Counted from the stretch's first letter, positions 19,883-27,991 are shown. The stretch is DNA of 64,000 bases from Myxococcales bacterium (GCA_016706225.1 JADJKB010000022.1:248001-312000), one strand, 5' to 3'. The notes: generated by a model from the sequence alone, not told the origin. Program-made: numbers and translations.

Positions 19883-21454
19883 ATGCTTCCCCTCGTGCGG
19901 CGCACGAACACTTGCACGCTGCTCGCAACTTGCATCGCGCTCGGCTGCGGCGGTGGAGACGATGGGGGCAGCGCGTCGACCGGAGGCAAGCCCGGCAGCG
20001 GCGGCACCGCGAACAGCGGAGGCAACGCTGGGACCACCTCGACCGGCGGCAGCGGCGGCGCAGCCGGAGGCGCGGGCGCGGGAGGAAGTGGCGGCACGAC
20101 CATTCCCACCTGCGCGGGCACCGGTGGAAGCCCGAGTGGCAACGTGTTCCACGCCGCGCTCAGCGGGACCGCGAGTGGAGACGGCAGCGCGGCGAAACCC
20201 TGGGATCTGCCGACCGCATTGCTCGGACCCGCCGCTGTGAAACCCGGCGACACGGTGCTCGTGCACGGCGGCGTCTACCAAGGCGGCTTCGTGAGCAAGC
20301 TCGCGGGCCAGAGCGGCGCGCCGATCACCCTGCGGAGCGCGCCCGGCGAGTGGGCCACGCTCGACGGGGCGAGCTCCACCGAACCGACACTGCAAGTCTA
20401 CAAACAGTGGGTGGTCATCCGCGATCTCGAGGTCACGAACACCGCCCCCGATCGCAAGACGACGCGCCCCAGCGGCATCTACGTCGAAGCGCAGAATGCC
20501 AAGCTCGTGAACCTGGTCGTGCACGACACCGGCACGGGGGTGATCTGCAACAGCGCCGGCGCAACGAACCCCGAGTACGCCCTGGAGCTCGAGGTCGCGG
20601 GGTGCATCCTCTACAACAACGGCTGGGACGACGTGGATCGCTCCCACGGCCATCACCTGTATTTGCAGAACCGCGACGGCACCAAACACATCTTCGACAA
20701 CGTCGTGTTCAACGCCTTCGGGTTTGGTGTGCACGCCTACTCCGACACCGACAAGTACTTCGCGGAAGGTTACGAGATCCGCGGCAACGTCTGGTTCGGC
20801 AACGGTGCGGCTTCGGCCGTGCCCGAGAGCCCCGGCGCCGCGACCAGCAAGTACTACGACGGTTGCATGGTCGGTCACAACGGGACGCACCCGGTGGCGC
20901 GGGTCGAGCTGAAAGAGAATTTCGGCTGGGCCGAGAGCCCGGGCGAGCGCGACCTGCGCCTCGGCTGGAAGGCGCCCAACGAAGACGCGAAGCTGCTCGA
21001 CAACTACCTGGTCGGCGACACCACGTTCCAGCCATCGTGGAAGACCGTCGACATGAGCGGCAATACCTTCATCGGCGCGGTCAACGGCGTGACGACGGCG
21101 AGCTACCCGAACAACACCTTCCAGAGCGCAGTGCCCGGCACGAACAAGATCGCGGTGCGGCCCAACCCCTGGGAGAAAGGGCGCGCTCACGTCATCGTCT
21201 ACAACTGGGAGAACGCGGACAGCGTCTCGGTCGACGTGAGCGCGGTGGTCGCCCCCGGAGCGAAGTACGAGCTTCGCAGCGTCCAGGACGTGTTCGGAGC
21301 GCCCGTGCTCTCGGGCACCTTCGACGGCAAACCCCTCAGTGTGCCGATGGCCGCGCCCAGCGTGGCTCAACCCATCGGCCTTCCGGGCGCCATCACCCCG
21401 GCGGAACAGCCCGGCAAGCGCTTCGGCGTGTTCTTGCTCACCAGCGCCTGCTGA
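19883..21454 (+). CDS. Lipoprotein with right-handed beta-helix (pectate-lyase-like) domain
   Basis: A 523-residue predicted lipoprotein. Its ATG gives a signal with lipobox ending at Cys22 (CIALGC), followed by a Gly/Ser/Thr linker to about residue 85. The domain then begins with the pattern of the DUF1565/parallel beta-helix family: GSAAKPWDLPTAL, PGDTVLVHGGVYQGGF, APITLRSAPGEWATLDG. Successive coils follow (WVVIRDLEVTN, NLVVHDTGTGVIC, FDNVVFNAFGFGVHAY). An isolated beta-sandwich-like end (RAHVIVYNWENADSVSVDVS) closes the protein. The family includes polysaccharide lyases and surface-binding proteins; without a visible catalytic Arg/Lys set, the activity remains open. It shares its control region with the propeller lipoprotein, suggesting joint work on an extracellular glycan. 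Confidence 0.85.
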   Translation: MLPLVRRTNTCTLLATCIALGCGGGDDGGSASTGGKPGSGGTANSGGNAGTTSTGGSGGAAGGAGAGGSGGTTIPTCAGTGGSPSGNVFHAALSGTASGDGSAAKPWDLPTALLGPAAVKPGDTVLVHGGVYQGGFVSKLAGQSGAPITLRSAPGEWATLDGASSTEPTLQVYKQWVVIRDLEVTNTAPDRKTTRPSGIYVEAQNAKLVNLVVHDTGTGVICNSAGATNPEYALELEVAGCILYNNGWDDVDRSHGHHLYLQNRDGTKHIFDNVVFNAFGFGVHAYSDTDKYFAEGYEIRGNVWFGNGAASAVPESPGAATSKYYDGCMVGHNGTHPVARVELKENFGWAESPGERDLRLGWKAPNEDAKLLDNYLVGDTTFQPSWKTVDMSGNTFIGAVNGVTTASYPNNTFQSAVPGTNKIAVRPNPWEKGRAHVIVYNWENADSVSVDVSAVVAPGAKYELRSVQDVFGAPVLSGTFDGKPLSVPMAAPSVAQPIGLPGAITPAEQPGKRFGVFLLTSAC

Positions 21455-21507
21455 GGGCTTTTCTCGGGGCAATCGCGGCGCAAAAATGATCTAGAGTACG
21501 CGCCCCC

Positions 21508-22317
21508 ATGCCCAAGGAAGAGGTCGGCTTCGAGGACTTCGAGCGTTACTTCCCCTACGCGCCCGCGGCGCTGTGCGTGAAGGAGTGCGCGCGCCTCACG
21601 GAGCTCCGTCGCTTCGACTGCCCGGGTCCGATCTTGGACGTGGGCTGCGGGGACGGTCTGTTTGCCACGGTCGCCTTCGGCAACACCGAGATCTGGGGGA
21701 TCGACATCGACGCCAAGGAGGGCGCCTGGGCGCTGTCGAGCCGCGCCTACGCCCAGGTGATCCTCGGCGACATCACCCGCGCCAAGCTACCCGAAGGGTT
21801 CTTCTCGACCTGCGTCGCCAACTGTTCCCTCGAGCACATCCCCGACCTCGACGCGGCTCTCCGCACCATTCGCGGCAGCCTGAAACCAGGGGGGCGCGCC
21901 TACATGTTCGTGCCGAATCGCGACTGGGCGTCCTGGTTCCTGAGCGTGCGGCTCTTGAAGGCGCTGGGACTCGAGTCGGCGGGACAAGCCCTCCAGGACG
22001 CGGTCGATCACACGTTCAAACACCATCACCTCTACGACGAAGCGGGCTGGCGCGCCTGCATGGAGAAGGCGGGCTTGCGCGTCGAGCGCGCCGAGCCCGT
22101 GCTCAGCACCGCGACCACCGTCGCCTTCGAGCTCCTGCTCGTGCCGTCCCTGCTCGGGTTCGTGAACAAGAAGATGACCACGCGCTGGACCAATTTTCCG
22201 CGCTTGCGCAAGCTCGCCGCGCGCCCTGCGTTTGGCGCCGTGCGCGCCGCGCTCGCGGCCGGCAGCGACCCAGCACCGACCGCGGAGTTCCTGATGGTGT
22301 GCTCGCGGCCGGAGTGA
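21508..22317 (+). CDS. Class I SAM-dependent methyltransferase
   Basis: A 269-residue cytoplasmic protein. SAM-binding motif I is ILDVGCGDGLFA (about residues 47-58), followed by the acidic motif IWGIDIDAKE and by motif IV-like VANCSLEHIPDLDAAL, then LKPGGRAYMFVPN. This is a Methyltransf_11/23 fold. The C-terminal third contains a hydrophobic segment (AFELLLVPSLLGF) and basic stretches, perhaps for membrane or lipid contact. The substrate is unknown. A second methyltransferase gene begins 4 bp downstream, so the pair is cotranscribed. Methyltransferases of this sort often act on lipids, quinones or surface glycans. Confidence 0.9.
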   Translation: MPKEEVGFEDFERYFPYAPAALCVKECARLTELRRFDCPGPILDVGCGDGLFATVAFGNTEIWGIDIDAKEGAWALSSRAYAQVILGDITRAKLPEGFFSTCVANCSLEHIPDLDAALRTIRGSLKPGGRAYMFVPNRDWASWFLSVRLLKALGLESAGQALQDAVDHTFKHHHLYDEAGWRACMEKAGLRVERAEPVLSTATTVAFELLLVPSLLGFVNKKMTTRWTNFPRLRKLAARPAFGAVRAALAAGSDPAPTAEFLMVCSRPE

Positions 22318-22321
22318 GGAA

Positions 22322-22942
22322 ATGGCCGAAGCCGTCGACTATTTCAGCAACCATCGGCTCAAGCTGAGGTTTCCCTGGCGGCTCTACCACGGGCCGATCA
22401 TCAACGCGCTCGACTACGAAGTGCCGGGGCCGCGCATCTTGAATCTGGGTTCGGGTCCGTTTTTCGAGCTCGACTCGATCGACGCGGCGGGCAAAGAGCT
22501 CACCTTGGCGGACATCGATCCCCGGGCCATGGAGCTCGCGCAGAAGATCCACGGCGCGCGCATCGCGCATACCGACGTGCTCGTTCCCGGTGAGCCCCTA
22601 CCGTATCCCGACGGGCACTTCGACGGCCTGGTCTCGATGGACGTGATCGAACACCTGCCGGAGCCCGAGCCCTGGCTGCGCGAAGCGTTTCGAGTGGTCC
22701 GCCCGGGCGGCCTCGTGTTCTTGACCACGCCGAACTACGCCTCGCGCTCGCTGGTGGTCATCGAGCTCACGGCGCTGGAAGCCATTGCGCGGGTGCAGGG
22801 GTTCAGCCGCAAGGCGCTGCACCCCTCCAAGCTCGACGCGAAGAAACTTCGCGCGCTGCTCCACAAGGTCGATGCACGCCGCGAGAGGCTCGAGACGATC
22901 GCCTTCGGCTGGGTGCTGACGGCGCGCGCCACCAAGGCCTGA
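22322..22942 (+). CDS. Class I SAM-dependent methyltransferase (second of a pair)
   Basis: A 206-residue cytoplasmic protein. Motif I is ILNLGSGPFFEL (about residues 40-51) with Asn and Ser in place of the more usual Asp and Cys, followed by LTLADIDPRAME (acidic ribose-binding motif), DGLVSMDVIEHLPEPEPWL and RPGGLVFLTTPN. This matches the Methyltransf_11 class. The C-terminal end LDAKKLRALL...GWVLTARATKA has a decayed, internally deleted partner at 27069-27127, so this gene or a close copy was once also present near the Uma2 gene. It is cotranscribed with the first methyltransferase. Substrate unknown. Confidence 0.9.
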   Translation: MAEAVDYFSNHRLKLRFPWRLYHGPIINALDYEVPGPRILNLGSGPFFELDSIDAAGKELTLADIDPRAMELAQKIHGARIAHTDVLVPGEPLPYPDGHFDGLVSMDVIEHLPEPEPWLREAFRVVRPGGLVFLTTPNYASRSLVVIELTALEAIARVQGFSRKALHPSKLDAKKLRALLHKVDARRERLETIAFGWVLTARATKA

Positions 22943-23007
22943 GCTCGGCGCGAGCGCTGCTCGAGCCCTTGGCTGAAACGCCTCTGATGAACCGGAGGCT
23001 CGCGCGC

Positions 23008-23119
23008 TCACCGGGCGAGCAGCTCCTCCAGTGCGTACAGCGTCTTCTGCGAAATCGCGCGAGCGGGTAGAAGCGCTCGAGGATCACCACGGCTGGTCGT
23101 GAGACTCCAGGGGTTCGTG
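23008..23119 (-). pseudogene. Possible frameshifted C-terminal remnant of the downstream-facing gene
   Basis: On the minus strand beyond the stop of the gene at 23120-23599, coding-like peptides lie in successive frames: HEPLESHDQPW in the same frame as that gene, then VVILERFYPLAR, then AISQKTLYALEELLAR ending at a stop at 23008. Joined together they read like the natural end of one protein. This suggests the neighbouring gene has lost its C-terminus through a stop and two frameshifts. The reading is by eye and may be coincidence. Confidence 0.35.
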
Positions 23120-23599
23120 TCAGCCTTGCCCGCGCTGAACCGGCCCAGGCAGCACCGGCGCGCTGAGCGGAACGCCCGTGAAGCGGACGAAGTGACTCGT
23201 GCCCCCGATCGCTTTCTCGACGACGTGTGCGACACCTACACCGATGCCTTCGAAATAGAAGAAGGCAGCAAATTCTCCCTTCGCACCGCTCGCGAAGCCG
23301 TGCCAAAATCGAAGGGCCTCGATTTGGAAGAACGCCGACTCGGCGATCTCGAAACCCGGCAGCGTGCGCTTCAGCGTGGCCTCGACGATTCGGGACAAGA
23401 GCTCCGAGTTTGCGCTGCGGCTCGCTCGCCCGAGGTCGTCGAGGCTGGCGAGCTCGTCGTGGAAATACGTCACCGGTACGCTCAGGTCCCGGCTGTCAAT
23501 GGTGAGCTGCTCGAGCGTGGCCAGGCGTGCATCGATGCTCCCGGATCCCGCATGGTGACGACCGGCGCTGCGCTTGATCTTACGCCCGAAGCTGCTCAT
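23120..23599 (-). CDS. Hypothetical protein, possibly truncated
   Basis: A 159-residue product starting at ATG 23599. The N-terminus is basic (SSFGRKIKRSAGRHH). It continues with helical segments and an aromatic-rich region (SAFFQIEALRFWHGFASG, GEFAAFFYFEGIGVG). No signal peptide, membrane helix or known motif is visible. Coding-like sequence continues past the stop in shifted frames (23008-23119), so the present protein may be a shortened version of a longer ancestor. It is divergent from the helicase gene across 315 bp. I do not recognise the family. Confidence 0.6.
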   Translation of the reverse strand: MSSFGRKIKRSAGRHHAGSGSIDARLATLEQLTIDSRDLSVPVTYFHDELASLDDLGRASRSANSELLSRIVEATLKRTLPGFEIAESAFFQIEALRFWHGFASGAKGEFAAFFYFEGIGVGVAHVVEKAIGGTSHFVRFTGVPLSAPVLPGPVQRGQG

Positions 23600-23914
23600 G
23601 GACCGAAGCCTACACCGTCGCCGCGCGTTCTTGGCGCCCTCTTCTGTGTCCATCGAGCCCTGCGCGATGGCGCCTTCTCGCCGGCCGTTCGACCGCGGTC
23701 GCGCTGCGAGAGCGCACGAAAACAACAGTCGACTGGGCGGGTCCAGCGCAGCCGGTCGGCTGGCAGTGCGGCTTGGCCCGCGTCGCGCCGCGAGGTCGCC
23801 TGAATCCTTCGCCAGTAGTGGCGGAGGTTCGCCGCACTTCGCCACTTCGCCACCCCTGGTGGCCCCGATTCTTCGCGCAACATGCGCTGGTATGGCCCGT
23901 GCACCACGCGGGCC
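23600..23914. other. 315-bp divergent intergenic region
   Basis: This gap lies between the start of the hypothetical gene (minus) and the start of the XPB-like helicase (plus). I see no convincing small gene, RNA, promoter box or hairpin. Reading frames across it have Arg/Ser/Pro-rich shadow composition. It most likely holds the promoter of the helicase-nuclease unit. Confidence 0.5.
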
Positions 23915-25285
23915 ATGCGCCTTTCGTTCGAACACGGCACGCTGGTCATCTCCGAGCCGCCGGAGCTCGATCTCGGGTTTGCGCCAGGGGTCATGTGGGA
24001 TCCGCGCGTGGCGCTGTGGCGAGCCCCGGCGCACTTTCACGCCGAGCTCACTCACACGTTGCGAGCAAAGAGGCTGCCGCTCGAAGACACCGTGCGTCCG
24101 GTGCCATCGGCACTATCGGCGCCGTGGACGGAGCCCACGCTCCGGCCGTACCAGAAGGGCGCGCTCCTGGCGTGGACGCTGGCGGAGCGCCGCGGGCTGG
24201 TGGTCTTGCCGACGGGGGCGGGCAAGACCCGCGTGGCCGTCGCGGCCCTGGCGGAACTTCGGCTGCCGGCGCTGGTCGTGGTGCCAACCCGCGCGCTGCT
24301 CGCGCAGTGGCACGCTGAGCTCGGCCGGGTGTGCCCGGAGCCCGTCGGGATCTGGGGCGACGGCGAGCGGAGGAACGGCACCGTGACCGTCGCGACGTTC
24401 GAGAGCGCCTACCGCCTCATGCCGGAGCTCGGCTCGCGCTTCGACGTCTTGATCGTCGATGAGGTGCATCACTTCGGGCTCGGCCAGCGCGACGAGCTCC
24501 TGGAGATGTGCGTGGCCCAGCACCGGCTGGGGCTCACCGCCACACCGCCCGATCCGGTCGCACTGGCGCGCCTCGATGGGCTCATCGGACCGGTGGTGTA
24601 CGAGCTCGGTGTCGCAGATCTGACGGGGACGTACCTGGCCGACTTCGATCTGATCGAGCTGCGCCTGGCGCTCGATGCCGATGAGAGGCGCCGGTACCAG
24701 GAGGACCACGGGCGCTTCGTGACGGTGTTCAAGCCGTTCGCGCGACAGAACCCGAACGCAGCCTGGCAGGACTTCACCAGCGTGGCGATGCAGTCGGCTG
24801 AAGGCCGTGCGGCGCTCGCGGCCTGGAGGCGTAGCCGGCGCCTCCTGAGCTTGACGCGGAAGAAGCTCGCGGCGGTCCACGAGATCCTGCAGCGCCACCG
24901 GAGCTCGAAAGTGCTGGTCTTCACCGCCGACAACCACGCGGCCTACACCATTGCCCGGTGCGAGCTGATCACGCCCATCACCTGCGAGATCCGGCGCAAG
25001 GAACGCGCCCGCGCGCTGTCGGCCTTCCAGGAAGGTTCGCTGCGCGCGCTGGTCTCGTCGCGAGTGCTGAACGAGGGCATCGACGTGCCGGACGCCGACG
25101 TGGCGGTGATCGTCGGTGGTACGCTTGGCGAGCGAGAGCACGTGCAGCGCATCGGCCGCCTGCTCAGGCCCAGACCCGGCAAGCGCGCCACGGTCTACGA
25201 GCTGGTCAGCGCCGGCACTCGAGAGGTGGCGCAGTCGCGGGAGAGGAGGCGGGGCCTTGCTGCCGCGAGCGCTGCTGTCCGCTAG
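23915..25285 (+). CDS. XPB/Rad25-like superfamily 2 DNA helicase
   Basis: A 456-residue cytoplasmic ATPase starting MRLSFEHGTLVI; an ATG 33 bp upstream is an alternative. The N-terminal 70 residues resemble the small damage-recognition-like domain of XPB helicases. Helicase motifs in order: Q/I region TLRPYQKGAL (75-84), Walker A LPTGAGKT (98-105), VVVPTRALLAQW (Ia), Walker B DEVHH (182-186), motif III TAT (208-210), VLVFTADN (IV), SSRVLNEGIDVPDADV (V) and QRIGRLLRP (VI, 411-419). XPB proteins open DNA in nucleotide excision repair and in TFIIH. In archaea XPB acts with the nuclease Bax1. Here the next gene is a Bax1-like protein that overlaps this one by 29 bp, so the pair is very likely a functional complex. 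A DNA-repair role is inferred from that pairing; a defence role cannot be excluded. Confidence 0.9.
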   Translation: MRLSFEHGTLVISEPPELDLGFAPGVMWDPRVALWRAPAHFHAELTHTLRAKRLPLEDTVRPVPSALSAPWTEPTLRPYQKGALLAWTLAERRGLVVLPTGAGKTRVAVAALAELRLPALVVVPTRALLAQWHAELGRVCPEPVGIWGDGERRNGTVTVATFESAYRLMPELGSRFDVLIVDEVHHFGLGQRDELLEMCVAQHRLGLTATPPDPVALARLDGLIGPVVYELGVADLTGTYLADFDLIELRLALDADERRRYQEDHGRFVTVFKPFARQNPNAAWQDFTSVAMQSAEGRAALAAWRRSRRLLSLTRKKLAAVHEILQRHRSSKVLVFTADNHAAYTIARCELITPITCEIRRKERARALSAFQEGSLRALVSSRVLNEGIDVPDADVAVIVGGTLGEREHVQRIGRLLRPRPGKRATVYELVSAGTREVAQSRERRRGLAAASAAVR

Positions 25286-26438
25286 CGTCGGTCTCGATGG
25301 GGCCCTGGTCGTGCCGCGCTATCTAGGGCCGCGGGACGAGCCGTGGCTGCGAGCCCTGCTCGACGTCTATGCAGCCTTCGAAGGCAGGCCGCGGAGCGCG
25401 CTCGGCGAGCGCCTGGGGGAGCCGCTGGTGGTGCGCGCGCCCAAGGCACCCCTGCGGATGGCGCGCCACGTGCTCGACCGCGCAACGCGTTCGAAGCCTT
25501 GCAGGCCGGTGGCTCCCGAGGCCGTGCGGCGCGCCGTGTTTGGTCGCGCGGCGGAGGTGCCGGACCGCGCGGAGGTAATGGCGCTCGTCGCGCGGGAGCT
25601 CGAGCTCGAGCCCGAGGCGCTGGAGGAGCAGTTGTTCGGGGATCTGCGCTCGAGCGAGCGCGTCGGGCCAGTGCCCGCGGAGCTCTCAACGGTTGCGCTC
25701 GCACAGAACACGAACCTGGCCCTGGCCTCGGCGCTGCTCGGGCGCGCGCGGTCGCTGCGTGTGAAGGCGTTCGGCAATACGCGAGCGCTGGTGCGGCACG
25801 CGCAGCTGGTCGGCCTGATCTGCACGGCGGAAGCCAGCGCAGGCGGCGGCATCGTGCTGGACGTCTCCGGGCCGTTCGCGCTCTTCCGCCACACGCTGAT
25901 CTATGGCAAGCGACTGGCGTCGCTGGTGCCGCGGGCGATGTGGTGCGAGCGCTTCGAGCTCGAGGCGAAGGTCTCGCTCGCGCCGGGAGCCGGGCTCGTG
26001 ACCTACCGCCTGGACAACACGGCGCCGATTCCGGCGGGACGCGAGCTCGAGCGGTTCGACAGCGCCGTCGAGGCGCGCTTCGCAAGGGACTTCGCTCGGC
26101 TCGGCTCCGAGTGGGACCTGGTGCGCGAGCCGGAGCCGGTGCCCCTCAGCGGCGGGCGCGTACTCTTCCCCGACTTCGCCTTGGTGCACCGGCGGGACGC
26201 GCGGCGCGTGCTCGTGGAGATCGTGGGGTTCTGGACCGAGCGCTACCTCGCGGACAAGCTCGCACGATTGCGCGAAGCGCAGCTCGGCTCGCTGCTCTTG
26301 TGCGTCGACGAACGGCGCGGATGCCGCGACGACGCGCTGCCGCCAGGCGCGGAGATCGTACGCTTTCGAAGCAGGGTGTGTGCCGGCGAAGTGTTGGCGC
26401 GAATCGAGGAGCGAGATGACCGACTGGGTGACGCATGA
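25257..26438 (+). CDS. Bax1-like (DUF790) nuclease, partner of XPB helicase
   Basis: A 393-residue cytoplasmic protein. A TTG at 25257 is preferred as start: it is preceded by an AGGAGG ribosome-binding site at the right distance and gives MLPRALLSASVG, the usual DUF790 opening, followed by ALVVPRYLGPRDEPWL. The C-terminal nuclease domain has the family block FPDFALV...VLVEIVGFWTERYLADKL, with Asp306, Glu321 and Lys334 as a PD-(D/E)XK-type set. Archaeal Bax1 forms a complex with XPB and cuts DNA next to the unwound region, so this gene is the predicted cutting half of the unit. It overlaps the helicase by 29 bp and the following Uma2 gene by 23 bp, each in another frame, which implies translational coupling and fixed stoichiometry. 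The bacterial occurrence of this pair is much less studied than the archaeal one. Confidence 0.82.
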   Translation: MLPRALLSASVGLDGALVVPRYLGPRDEPWLRALLDVYAAFEGRPRSALGERLGEPLVVRAPKAPLRMARHVLDRATRSKPCRPVAPEAVRRAVFGRAAEVPDRAEVMALVARELELEPEALEEQLFGDLRSSERVGPVPAELSTVALAQNTNLALASALLGRARSLRVKAFGNTRALVRHAQLVGLICTAEASAGGGIVLDVSGPFALFRHTLIYGKRLASLVPRAMWCERFELEAKVSLAPGAGLVTYRLDNTAPIPAGRELERFDSAVEARFARDFARLGSEWDLVREPEPVPLSGGRVLFPDFALVHRRDARRVLVEIVGFWTERYLADKLARLREAQLGSLLLCVDERRGCRDDALPPGAEIVRFRSRVCAGEVLARIEERDDRLGDA

Positions 26439-27015
26439 TACGTTTGCAGCAGAAATGCGCGTCGAAGAGCTGCTCGACCACGCTTCGCCACGGCGCCTCA
26501 GCCGGGACGAGTTCCAGCGCATGGGCGAACAAGGCTTCTTCCGGGACGAGCGCGTCGAGCTCATCGCGGGAGTGGTCGTCGAGATGAGCCCGGTGGGGCC
26601 GCCGCACTCGGACGAGATCTCCGTGCTCACCCGCATCTTGGTGCTGGGCGTCGGGGACCGGGCGGTGGTGCGCGTCCAGCTGCCGTTTGCCGCCGGCGAC
26701 GACTCACAGCCGCAGCCCGATCTCGCGCTGGTAGCGCCGCGACGCTGGTCCGACCGGCATCCAGACCAGGCCTTCCTCTTGGTTGAGGTCGCGGAGTCGT
26801 CGCTCGCCTACGACCGCCGGGTCAAGGCGCGAGTCTATGCACTCTCGGGTGTCCCGGAGTACTGGGTGGTGGACGTCGTCGGCAAGCAGGTCGAGGTATT
26901 CGAAGCACCGGTCGCCGGGAGCTACACGAAGCACCGGCTCGTGCCGGCGACCGCGCAGCTCGCGCCGGCGGCGTTCCCGGACGTGCTCGTGGATCTCGGG
27001 GAGCTCTTCCAGTGA
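26416..27015 (+). CDS. Uma2-family (DUF820) PD-(D/E)XK nuclease-like protein
   Basis: A 199-residue cytoplasmic protein. Its ATG lies inside the 3' end of the Bax1-like gene, preceded by GAGGAG. Family elements are LIAGVVVEMSPVGPPHS (about residues 49-65), QPDLALVAP, FLLVEVAESSLAYDRRVKARVYA and GVPEYWVVDV. The predicted catalytic set is Asp102, Glu124 and Lys137, all present, so the fold appears intact. Uma2 proteins are abundant in cyanobacteria and some myxobacteria, usually as solitary genes of unknown role. Here the gene forms an overlapping operon with helicase and Bax1 nuclease, which is an unusual context. An alternative start at 26455 (MRVEELLDHA) would shorten it by 13 residues. Whether it cuts DNA is unproven. 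Confidence 0.88.
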   Translation: MTDWVTHDTFAAEMRVEELLDHASPRRLSRDEFQRMGEQGFFRDERVELIAGVVVEMSPVGPPHSDEISVLTRILVLGVGDRAVVRVQLPFAAGDDSQPQPDLALVAPRRWSDRHPDQAFLLVEVAESSLAYDRRVKARVYALSGVPEYWVVDVVGKQVEVFEAPVAGSYTKHRLVPATAQLAPAAFPDVLVDLGELFQ

Positions 27016-27068
27016 CCGCCGCGACGCCCATGGGGCGCTTGACTCAGCCGAGGTCTCCGACGTTCGAG

Positions 27069-27127
27069 GCTCGACGCGAAAAAACTTCGCACGCTGGGTG
27101 CTGATGGCCCGCACCACCAAGGCCTGA
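27069..27127 (+). pseudogene. 59-bp remnant of a methyltransferase 3' end with internal deletion
   Basis: Positions 27069-27096 match 22831-22858 with 2 differences, and 27093-27127 match 22908-22942 (through the TGA) with 3 differences. The two matches meet at GCTG, which is present at both edges of the missing 53 bp in the intact gene. This is a decayed copy of the end of the methyltransferase gene, with a deletion at a 4-bp microhomology. No upstream part of the copy is recognisable. Confidence 0.8.
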
Positions 27128-27187
27128 CCGCTCGTTCGAGGAGGCTGTCATTGACGGAGCCGGCCGGGCCTGCTTCGCTTTGAGATA

Positions 27188-27991
27188 ATGCTCGGTCGCT
27201 TGCTCTGGTTCTCGACCTGTCTCGTCATTGCCGCATGTTCAGGCAACAGCTTCGAGGCGGAAGCGACCGGCGGCGCGAGCGGCGCGGGCGGAAACAATTC
27301 GGGCGGCGCGAGCGGCGCGGGCGGCACCGGGGCGACCGACACAGGGGGAGCAGGCGGCGCAGCGGGCGCCGCGGGCGGCGGCGGAACGGCCGGAGGCACC
27401 ACCGCCGCGAGCTGCAAGCTCTGGCGCGCCAAGGGGATCAAGACCAGCGGCAAACAGCTGCTGACGCCGCTCGGCACCGCGCCGTTCGAGGCCTACTGCG
27501 AGATGACCGTCGATGGCGGCGGTTGGACACTCATCGCGCGCTCGGCCGGGGGCGGCGTGTCGGGCACGGGGTTCGGGTGGAAGCGCGGGGCGGGCTCCCT
27601 CGACCAGCCGAACACACCTTACTCCTTGGACCTGGACGCACACCGGGTCCTGTTTTCCGAAGTGCTGATTGCCGAGCGTGATGCTGACTTTGGCATCGTT
27701 CAGGGGTTCGTGATGCAAGTCGCCGCGAACTATTTGAAGACTTTCGCGAACCTTGCCTACGCCGTCAACCCAACTGCAACCACAGTGGTGGGGAGCTGCA
27801 AACCAAGCGGCGGAGTCAACATGCTCGCCTTCGCAGGGTTCACCGACGCGGGCGATCAGTTCTTCTTCCGCGACCACCCGGAGTTCGTGAACTTCGGTCT
27901 CTATCCCGACGGCTGGAACATGGCCATGACCGCGAGCTGCCAGGCCAACGCCTTCCTGGACGGCAAACCCGGAATGCTGTTCGTGCGTTAA
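27188..27991 (+). CDS. Lipoprotein with fibrinogen-C-like domain
   Basis: A 267-residue predicted lipoprotein. The signal ends in a lipobox with Cys17 (VIAAC), followed by a Gly/Ala/Ser/Thr linker to about residue 75. The remaining 190 residues open like a fibrinogen C-terminal domain, as in ficolins and related lectins: a first Cys (SCKLW), then AYCEMTVDGGGWTLIARS, the typical Cys-(Glu/Asp)-Met-x-x-x-Gly-Gly-Gly-Trp-Thr-x-Ile motif. Further cysteines (SCKPSGG, SCQAN) could form the second disulphide. The domain commonly binds acetylated or other glycans, so a surface lectin role is an inference. Its stop overlaps by 4 bp the stop of the facing zinc-ribbon gene. Confidence 0.83.
   Translation: MLGRLLWFSTCLVIAACSGNSFEAEATGGASGAGGNNSGGASGAGGTGATDTGGAGGAAGAAGGGGTAGGTTAASCKLWRAKGIKTSGKQLLTPLGTAPFEAYCEMTVDGGGWTLIARSAGGGVSGTGFGWKRGAGSLDQPNTPYSLDLDAHRVLFSEVLIAERDADFGIVQGFVMQVAANYLKTFANLAYAVNPTATTVVGSCKPSGGVNMLAFAGFTDAGDQFFFRDHPEFVNFGLYPDGWNMAMTASCQANAFLDGKPGMLFVR

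Noticed and set aside
19700..21472. A long minus-strand open frame opposite the beta-helix lipoprotein
   Set aside because: It is antisense to a gene with a clear signal peptide and beta-helix motifs, and it has His/Arg/Val-rich shadow composition.
23915..25285. Type III restriction or Cas3-like helicase
   Set aside because: No HD nuclease, methyltransferase or cas genes are adjacent; the DUF790 partner and motif set fit XPB better.
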